Shown one piece after another: positions 1 to 4,949 of a stretch of DNA of 7,546 nucleotides. The stretch comes from Candidatus Hecatellales archaeon. GTDB lineage: Archaea > Thermoproteota > Bathyarchaeia > Hecatellales > Hecatellaceae. Location of the stretch: positions 1-7,546 of the forward strand of contig QMYD01000050.1 in NCBI GenBank assembly GCA_003662485.1, given 5' to 3'. Within the stretch, counting starts at the first letter, position 1; each line of letters starts with the position of its first letter. The position numbers were made by a program, and so were the translations under genes. The notes under the pieces are model-generated. The model searched no databases. It worked only from the letters and a program-made list of their open reading frames with translations, and was not told the DNA's origin.

Positions 1-98
1 CCTTTATAAGTTGGCCCTTTCAGTTTATAAATCTTTATCGGTCCTTCTAGCTAGCTGAACAAATTTTTCAAGGCTTAAACCCGAAAATGATTAGACAA

Positions 99-114
99 GT
101 AAAACTTTAAATTG
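99..114 (+). promoter_or_regulatory. Likely BRE/TATA promoter of the SDR gene
   Basis: The box CTTTAAAT (105-112), preceded by a purine-rich stretch GTAAAA (99-104), has the look of an archaeal BRE plus TATA element. Its centre lies about 28 bases before the first start codon at 137, which puts the expected transcription start at roughly 133-136. The transcript would then be leaderless or nearly so, which agrees with the absence of a Shine-Dalgarno site before the SDR gene. The rest of 1-136 is AT-rich and I see no gene in it. Assigned by eye. Confidence 0.5.
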
Positions 115-136
115 TCGATTTCGTAGAAATTGTGCT

Positions 137-913
137 TTGGTGGTGTTTTTGGGCCTGTTAAAAGGTAAGGTTGCTGTTGTAACGGGTTCGGGTAGAGGTA
201 TAGGAGAGGCCATAGCCCTAGGCCTCGCAGAGGAGGAAGCCAGCGTGGTTGTGAATGCTCTCCACCTCGAACACGCAGAAAAGGTTGCAGAAAAAATTAG
301 GAAGCTAGGAGTGGAAAGCCTAGCCGTCCAAGCTGACGTTTCAAAGGTTGAGGAGGCTAGGATGCTGGTTAGGAAGGCTGTTGAAAATTTTGGGCGCATA
401 GATATCCTCGTGAACAATGCTGGAATAAACTCCATAACTCCAGCCCTTGAGGTTACCGAGCAGGAGTGGGACAACCTAATTTCAACCAACCTTAAGGGAA
501 TGTATTTCTGCTCGCAAGAGGCTGCCAAGCATATGATGAAGCAGAACTGGGGGAGAATCATTAATATTGCTTCGGCCACCGCCTATCTTCCTTTCCCCAA
601 CAACTCCCTTTACAGCATATCCAAGGCCGCTGTAGCCATGCTAACCAAGGCTTTAGCTATCGAATGGGCTCCCTACAATATTCTAGTCAACGCCATAGCG
701 CCAGGATGGTTCCTAACGGACATGGTCAAATGGGGGATAAGTAAGGGATACCTAGACGAGCAAGCCCTTCTAAGAAGAATACCAGCCCACCGGTTTGGAG
801 ACTTAAAAGAGTTGGCGAGGGTAGCAGTCTTCCTATCCCTAGACGAAATCACCTATATTACAGGTCAGATGATAGCCGTCGATGGAGGCTACACCTCCTA
901 CGGCTTCCTTTAA
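137..913 (+). CDS. Classical SDR-family NAD(P)-dependent dehydrogenase/reductase
   Basis: A 258-residue short-chain dehydrogenase with a single Rossmann domain, a normal length for the classical group. The motifs are complete: TGSGRGIG (16-23) for dinucleotide binding, D67 near the adenine, NNAG (93-96), N118, S146, and the catalytic Y159-x3-K163, followed by PG (189-190) and a C-terminal TGQ...VDGG segment. The overall look resembles gluconate 5-dehydrogenase, glucose dehydrogenase or FabG-type reductases, so the substrate is probably a sugar acid, polyol or 3-oxoacyl compound, but it cannot be fixed. The segment after strand 2 (VVVNALH, 37-43) has neither the Asp typical of NAD enzymes nor the Arg typical of NADP enzymes, so the cofactor is open. 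TTG 137, GTG 140, GTG 143 and TTG 149 are all possible starts; the likely leaderless transcript favours one of the first three. A separate promoter follows the gene, so it need not be co-transcribed with the AOR genes. Confidence 0.9.
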   Translation: MVVFLGLLKGKVAVVTGSGRGIGEAIALGLAEEEASVVVNALHLEHAEKVAEKIRKLGVESLAVQADVSKVEEARMLVRKAVENFGRIDILVNNAGINSITPALEVTEQEWDNLISTNLKGMYFCSQEAAKHMMKQNWGRIINIASATAYLPFPNNSLYSISKAAVAMLTKALAIEWAPYNILVNAIAPGWFLTDMVKWGISKGYLDEQALLRRIPAHRFGDLKELARVAVFLSLDEITYITGQMIAVDGGYTSYGFL

Positions 914-918
914 TAGAA

Positions 919-937
919 GCTTAAAAAATTTTAAATG
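919..937 (+). promoter_or_regulatory. Likely TATA promoter of the FeS-AOR-DUF169 operon
   Basis: The 64-base gap after the SDR stop holds an almost pure A/T run, with two overlapping TATA-like boxes, TTAAAAA (921-927) and TTTTAAAT (929-936). Transcription would start about 25 bases downstream, near 946-960, leaving a short leader that contains the Shine-Dalgarno site at 963-969. This supports an independent transcript for the three following genes. Read-through from the SDR gene is still possible. Confidence 0.5.
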
Positions 938-962
938 AACATAGGTGCTGTTAGATATTTTT

Positions 963-969
963 AGGTGAT
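963..969 (+). promoter_or_regulatory. Ribosome binding site fixing the start of the FeS protein
   Basis: AGGTGAT matches part of the archaeal anti-Shine-Dalgarno complement (AGGAGGTGATCC) without mismatch and ends 8 bases before the ATG at 978. It settles the start of the downstream gene. Confidence 0.7.
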
Positions 970-977
970 TTTGCTCC

Positions 978-1388
978 ATGCAAAGGCTGGTGGTTATCCC
1001 TGAGAATTGTAGTGGGTGTAGGGCCTGCGCCATCGCCTGCTCCATTGTGAAGGAGGGTGTAATCAACCTTTCTAAGTCTAGGATTTACGTTGAAAGCCAG
1101 GGGTTGAAAAGGGATAAGCCCATCGTATGCGTTCAGTGCGAGCAGCCCACCTGCGTTAACGTTTGCCCCACCGGGGCGATAAGGCTTAACGAACAGGTTA
1201 AATGCTGGGTGGTTGACGAGGAAGCCTGCAACGGCTGCGGGCTATGCGTTGAAGCCTGCAAAGCTGGAGGGGCTGTAAGGCTTCATCCAGAGCGAAAGGT
1301 AGCCTTGAAATGCGATCTCTGCGGTGGAGACCCAGAATGCGTGAAGTACTGCCTCACCAACGCCCTCATATTCGTAAAGGAGGGATAA
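978..1388 (+). CDS. Four-cluster [4Fe-4S] electron-transfer subunit, partner of the adjacent AOR
   Basis: A 136-residue polyferredoxin of the HycB/DmsB-like type. It has sixteen cysteines in four groups: C11-x2-C14-x2-C17-x3-C21, C51-x2-C54-x4-C59-x3-C63, C84-x2-C87-x2-C90-x3-C94 and C112-x2-C115-x5-C121-x3-C125. This is the ligand set for four [4Fe-4S] clusters, with an extra C76. There is no signal peptide or membrane segment, so it is a cytoplasmic electron wire. Small four-cluster proteins of this kind are known partners of some tungsten oxidoreductases, for example the WOR5 partner in Pyrococcus. The gene ends 3-6 bases before the AOR gene, so it most likely takes electrons from that enzyme and passes them to ferredoxin or another acceptor. 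It is clearly a paralogue of the protein at 6859-7365 (shared CSxxxEGVxNxxKSRIxV-type segment), but it lacks that protein's basic C-terminal tail. Confidence 0.9.
   Translation: MQRLVVIPENCSGCRACAIACSIVKEGVINLSKSRIYVESQGLKRDKPIVCVQCEQPTCVNVCPTGAIRLNEQVKCWVVDEEACNGCGLCVEACKAGGAVRLHPERKVALKCDLCGGDPECVKYCLTNALIFVKEG
1379..1385 (+). promoter_or_regulatory. Ribosome binding site of the plus-strand AOR
   Basis: GGAGGGA lies inside the last codons of the FeS gene, 6 bases before TTG 1392 and 9 bases before GTG 1395. The two alternatives differ by one residue. The spacing slightly favours GTG 1395, giving a protein that begins MEYGYAGK as is common in the family. Confidence 0.6.
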
Positions 1389-1391
1389 GCC

Positions 1392-3218
1392 TTGGTGGAG
1401 TATGGCTATGCTGGAAAAATATTACGGGTTGACCTATCCCGGAGGAAGGTCGATACGGTCGAGGTAACCCGGGATTTCGCCTTAACCTTCATTGGGGGTA
1501 AGGGTTTTGGAGCTAAGCTGCTCTACGATGGGGTTGAGGCTGGAGTTGACCCCCTAAGCCCTGAAAACAAGCTTATTTTCGCAACAGGACCCCTAACGGG
1601 AACCCTAGCCCCATCCTCAAGCAAATTCGAGGTGGTAACCAAGTCTCCCCTAACCGGGATTTTCCTGAACTCTGACTGCGGAGGCTTCTTCGGGTCTGAA
1701 CTCAAGTATGCGGGATATGATGTGCTCGTGGTTGAAGGTGCAGCCGAAAAGCCCAGCTACCTATGGATTAACGATGGAAACGTTGAGATTAGGGATGCAA
1801 GCCACCTGTGGGGTATGAAGATAGGTGAAACCTTTGAAGCTTTAAAAAGAGACTTAGGCGAGAAGGATTTGAAGGCTGCCTGCATTGGGCCTGCTGGCGA
1901 GAAACTCGTCAAATTCTCGAATATTATTGCTACGGTTACAAGGGCTGCGGGGCGTGGTGGAAGTGGAGCCGTCATGGGCTCCAAGAAGCTTAAAGCCATA
2001 GCGGTAAAGGGAAGTAGAGACCTCAAAATATACGATGTCACCGGGTTTGTTGAGGCTGTCAGAGAGGCCTACGAAATCTGTAAGGGTGGAGCTCTGAAAA
2101 TCGTAGCTCCACTAGGAACACCAGCAGCCCTACCCATAGCAAACGATAAGGGTGTACTTCCCATAAGAAACTTTCAGAGGGACACTCAGCCAAACCTAGG
2201 CGTAAAACTAGGCCCTGAAACCATGAAGAAATATGTTTTTAGAAGCATCGCCTGCTCAGGCTGCCCTGCCAGATGCGGAAAGGTATCAGTGATCGTGCGG
2301 GGGAAATATGCTGGAACCATTGTTGAGGGGCCGGACTATGAAACTCTTTACTCGCTTGGAGCCGTGTGTGGTGTTGAAGACTTTGAGGTGGTGGTTAAGG
2401 CTAACGAGTTATGCGATGAGTTTGGGGTGGACACCATCTCCACAGGGGTTGCCATAGCCTTCCTCATGGAGTGCTTTGAGAAGGGTTTGGTAAGCGAGAA
2501 AGATGTGGGCTTAAAGGTTTCATGGGGCTCCCCCGAAACCCTTCTAACACTGATAGAGAAGATTAGCTTAAGGGAGGGTGTAGGAGACCTCCTAGCCGAA
2601 GGCGTTAAGAGGGCTTCAGAAAGGCTTGGAGGAGAAGCCTCCAAGTATGCTATGCACGTTAAGGGCTTAGAACTTCCAGGATGGGAGCCTAGAGCCCTCC
2701 AGGGAACAGGCCTAGGCTATGCAACCTCGGATCGGGGAGCCTGCCACATGAGAGCTCAGGTACACCCGCTTGAAGCCATTTTCGGCACCCTAGACCCAAC
2801 CTCAACCCAGGGTAAGCCTGAAATCGTAAAGAGAAACCAAGACCTCATGGCTGTGCTGGACTCCTTAGGCCTGTGCGCCATTCCAGGCCTCGGGCTCTGG
2901 AGAAGCCCAGACAGGGAGATGGAGGTCTTCAGCCTCCTCCTCCAAAAGCTAACAGGATTAGAGTTCACTGAGGAAATCCTTTGGAGGGCTGGAGAGAGAA
3001 TATGGAACCTCACAAGAATGTTCAATGTTAGGGAGGGGTTAACCAGGAAGGATGACACCCTCCCGGAGAGAATTCTAAGCGAACCCATCGTTGAGGGACC
3101 CTTCAAAGGACACACGTGCGCACTAGAGGAAATGCTTGACAGGTATTATGAGGTTAGAGGGTGGGATAGGCAGGGCATACCAACGGATTCGAAGCTTAGG
3201 GAGCTTGGACTACGATAA
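1392..3218 (+). CDS. Tungsten aldehyde:ferredoxin oxidoreductase (AOR family), canonical type
   Basis: A 608-residue AOR-family enzyme, close to the 605 residues of Pyrococcus furiosus AOR and similar along its whole length. Such enzymes oxidise aldehydes to carboxylates at a bis-tungstopterin centre and pass electrons through a [4Fe-4S] cluster. The N-terminal domain (about 1-210) contains GGKGFGAKLL, TGPLTGT and GSELKYAGYD (102-110 region). The cluster ligands are C288-x2-C291-x3-C295 plus C495. The two pterin-binding motifs are DEFGVD (342-347) and DSLGLC (490-495). E317 in the EGPDYE segment and H452 in RGACH align with the catalytic Glu313 and His448 of the Pyrococcus enzyme. The mononuclear iron ligands E332 and H335 of that enzyme are replaced here (K336, E339). 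The protein has no export signal and is cytoplasmic. Its FeS partner lies directly upstream and a DUF169 gene follows 12 bases downstream. The start is TTG 1392 or GTG 1395. The substrate is not determinable; molybdenum in place of tungsten cannot be excluded. Confidence 0.93.
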   Translation: MVEYGYAGKILRVDLSRRKVDTVEVTRDFALTFIGGKGFGAKLLYDGVEAGVDPLSPENKLIFATGPLTGTLAPSSSKFEVVTKSPLTGIFLNSDCGGFFGSELKYAGYDVLVVEGAAEKPSYLWINDGNVEIRDASHLWGMKIGETFEALKRDLGEKDLKAACIGPAGEKLVKFSNIIATVTRAAGRGGSGAVMGSKKLKAIAVKGSRDLKIYDVTGFVEAVREAYEICKGGALKIVAPLGTPAALPIANDKGVLPIRNFQRDTQPNLGVKLGPETMKKYVFRSIACSGCPARCGKVSVIVRGKYAGTIVEGPDYETLYSLGAVCGVEDFEVVVKANELCDEFGVDTISTGVAIAFLMECFEKGLVSEKDVGLKVSWGSPETLLTLIEKISLREGVGDLLAEGVKRASERLGGEASKYAMHVKGLELPGWEPRALQGTGLGYATSDRGACHMRAQVHPLEAIFGTLDPTSTQGKPEIVKRNQDLMAVLDSLGLCAIPGLGLWRSPDREMEVFSLLLQKLTGLEFTEEILWRAGERIWNLTRMFNVREGLTRKDDTLPERILSEPIVEGPFKGHTCALEEMLDRYYEVRGWDRQGIPTDSKLRELGLR

Positions 3219-3230
3219 GGGGAAGCCGTC

Positions 3231-4007
3231 GTGGAAGCCTTAAAAAGATTCAGCGAGCTGGCTGAGGGAAGCCTTAAAACTCCGCCTCCATTAGCAGTGA
3301 AAATGCTGAGGGCGGGGGAGGAAGCTCCAAAGGCTACCTTAAGGCCTAGGGAAGCCTTCAAACAGAAAATCACGGTCTGCCAGGCTCTCTTCCTCTCTAA
3401 GAGGCTTGGGCTTTCAATAACACTTCTCGCCGAGGATAACGACTGCCCCTCCGCCCACATACTCTTCGGCTTCACGGAACCCCCGGAATGGTGGCTTGAG
3501 GGGAACATCGCGCTTGGATGGTACACTGATAAGCCTGAAGCCGCCAGAAACATGGAGAGAGCTGCAGCTAGGTTTAAGGCAGGCGAATATGCAGGTTTAA
3601 CCGTTAGCCCCCTGAGTAGGGCGGAATTCACCCCCGACGTGGTTCTCGTTTACTGTAATTCCCTTCAGGCTATGCGGCTGATATACGCATCAAGATATGA
3701 GGATGGAAGGCTTTTGGAGGCAAAGCTTTCCGGGAGAAACGCCTGCGCCGACTCCATTATAAGAGCCATGCTCACCGGGGAGTGCCAGCTCGTGGTTCCT
3801 GGATTGGGCAGCCGAATCCTGGCCTTCTCAGGCGATGATGAACTAATATTTGCGATTCCCATCAGCAGGCTTGAAAGCCTAACAAGGGGGCTTGAAAAAG
3901 CCCTAAGCATAACCATCTCTCCAACAGTGTGGCTGGGCCTCCAAAAAATCGAAAAACTCCCGGAAAGATTCAGAAAATTAGCCGAAATCATAAACTTAAC
4001 CGACTAG
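3231..4007 (+). CDS. DUF169 family protein (COG2043-like), function unknown
   Basis: A 258-residue soluble protein recognised as DUF169 by a set of features: PPPLAVK (18-24), a Cys-Gln pair (C50-Q51) before a helix, C72, the segment PDVVLVYCNSLQAMRLI (135-151), GRNAC (168-172), LTGE (181-184) and a late DDEL (202-205). Its cysteines are C50, C72, C142, C172 and C185; from memory of the family, C50, C72 and C172 fall at conserved places. No signal peptide or membrane helix is visible. The GTG start at 3231 is 12 bases after the AOR stop, with a weak purine-rich site (AAGGGG, 3217-3222) about 8 bases before it, so it is probably the third gene of the FeS-AOR operon. No reaction is known to me for the family. 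The operon position suggests a role linked to the AOR, such as cofactor or cluster handling or a shared substrate, but this is inference only. Confidence 0.8.
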   Translation: MEALKRFSELAEGSLKTPPPLAVKMLRAGEEAPKATLRPREAFKQKITVCQALFLSKRLGLSITLLAEDNDCPSAHILFGFTEPPEWWLEGNIALGWYTDKPEAARNMERAAARFKAGEYAGLTVSPLSRAEFTPDVVLVYCNSLQAMRLIYASRYEDGRLLEAKLSGRNACADSIIRAMLTGECQLVVPGLGSRILAFSGDDELIFAIPISRLESLTRGLEKALSITISPTVWLGLQKIEKLPERFRKLAEIINLTD

Positions 4008-4013
4008 AGAGGG

Positions 4014-4949
4014 CTAAACTTTCTGTTTGAGGGCTTGGAGGCGTGCAGCCAAGCTTAAAAGGTTTACAACTCCTATTGGTGAAGCCATCAAACGGTAGAA
4101 GATAGCCTTCTCCACCACCTCCCCAAAGAGGAGAACCAGAAATTCTACGCTAACTAGGAGGATGAGGCCCTCCACCGTTCGGATAGGCCAACCCACGTAG
4201 AGGAAAATTAAACCCGCCAGAATAAGAGCCACAGCAGCCGTCAAAGTTCTGACTGGGGGAAGCCTTCCCAGCGAAACCTTAAACCTTTCAGGTATTACCC
4301 CCCTCCTTTTAAGGTTTCTAACGTGAAGGGAGGCATGAAAAATTCTGATAAGCAGCATAATTATGGTTACGAGGGCAGCCCAACGGCAGTAAGTCAGAGA
4401 CACTATGCTCAAAACAGGAGTTTGACTGTAGGAGAACTGGTGGAGGGCGTAAAGAGTCCAGGCTCCAAGGGGGCCTAGGATGAAAACTGAAGACGTGAAG
4501 AGGGTTAACGTGTATGGGGTGTTCCAGAAGGGTCTGGCGGGGAGGAGATAGGCGGAGGCCATGAAGGCAAGCATGGCGAAGCCTGCGAGCAACGTAACTC
4601 CATCATAGACAGGGTGGAGAGGGAAGCCCTCCCCCTTAAACCAGGAAAAGTAAGCGTAGCCGGCAAGTAGGAGGAGGAAAAGGCCTGCGGAGAGCACTTC
4701 CCTGCTAAGCCGGGAGGAGGCAAGATTCAAGGTAACCCTGTAAGCGGAGAGCCTGTTTCTTGAGGCATGGAAGATGGATGCTAGAAGTGCGCAGGCCATC
4801 GCCACCCAGAGGAAGCGTACACTCCAGCCTAAGGCTTCAAACCCGGAGTAGGCAGCTACAAAAATGGAGGTGAAGACGCCTAGCGTAAACTGGGCCAGCG
4901 TGGTAAAGACCAGTAGAGGTAGCTCCGAGCTACGGTGGAAGACTCTCAC
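4014..4949 (-). CDS. DmsC/NrfD-type membrane anchor, probable quinone-reactive subunit of an AOR complex
   Basis: A 311-residue integral membrane protein with eight predicted helices, at about residues 11-33, 44-62, 84-102, 116-136, 146-168, 180-204, 234-253 and 260-281. It resembles the DMSO reductase anchor DmsC: an N-terminal ELPLLVFTTLAQ segment, FHASR...LSRE (60-84), and GEVVEKAIFYR near the end. H61 and E84 correspond in context and spacing to His65 and Glu87 of E. coli DmsC, which are implicated in menaquinol binding. Basic residues pile up at the N-terminus, in loops 2-3, 4-5 and 6-7, and at the C-terminus, while the other loops hold about three; this predicts both ends in the cytoplasm. 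The GTG start overlaps the AOR stop as GTGA, so the gene is coupled to AOR and FeS genes upstream. The likely role is to hold the AOR-FeS unit on the inner membrane face and exchange electrons with a quinone pool. No other in-frame start lies between an upstream stop near 4977 and the GTG. Confidence 0.85.
   Translation of the reverse strand: MRVFHRSSELPLLVFTTLAQFTLGVFTSIFVAAYSGFEALGWSVRFLWVAMACALLASIFHASRNRLSAYRVTLNLASSRLSREVLSAGLFLLLLAGYAYFSWFKGEGFPLHPVYDGVTLLAGFAMLAFMASAYLLPARPFWNTPYTLTLFTSSVFILGPLGAWTLYALHQFSYSQTPVLSIVSLTYCRWAALVTIIMLLIRIFHASLHVRNLKRRGVIPERFKVSLGRLPPVRTLTAAVALILAGLIFLYVGWPIRTVEGLILLVSVEFLVLLFGEVVEKAIFYRLMASPIGVVNLLSLAARLQALKQKV

Noticed and set aside
24..36. TTTATAAAT-type box that could be a divergent promoter for a gene left of the window
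   Set aside because: AT-rich and plausible, but its transcription start would fall at or beyond the window edge and no start codon or coding sequence supports it.
91..579. Open reading frame on the minus strand opposite the SDR gene
   Set aside because: Shadow of the SDR coding sequence: no family resemblance, while the plus-strand frame carries all SDR motifs.
957..963. T-run after the SDR gene as a transcription terminator
   Set aside because: Only five T residues, placed downstream of the probable promoter for the next operon and directly next to its ribosome site, so it is more likely part of the leader.
3146..3631. Long open frame on the minus strand opposite the AOR end and DUF169 start
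   Set aside because: Low-complexity Ser/Leu/Pro-rich product typical of an antisense shadow, and the plus-strand DUF169 match is convincing.
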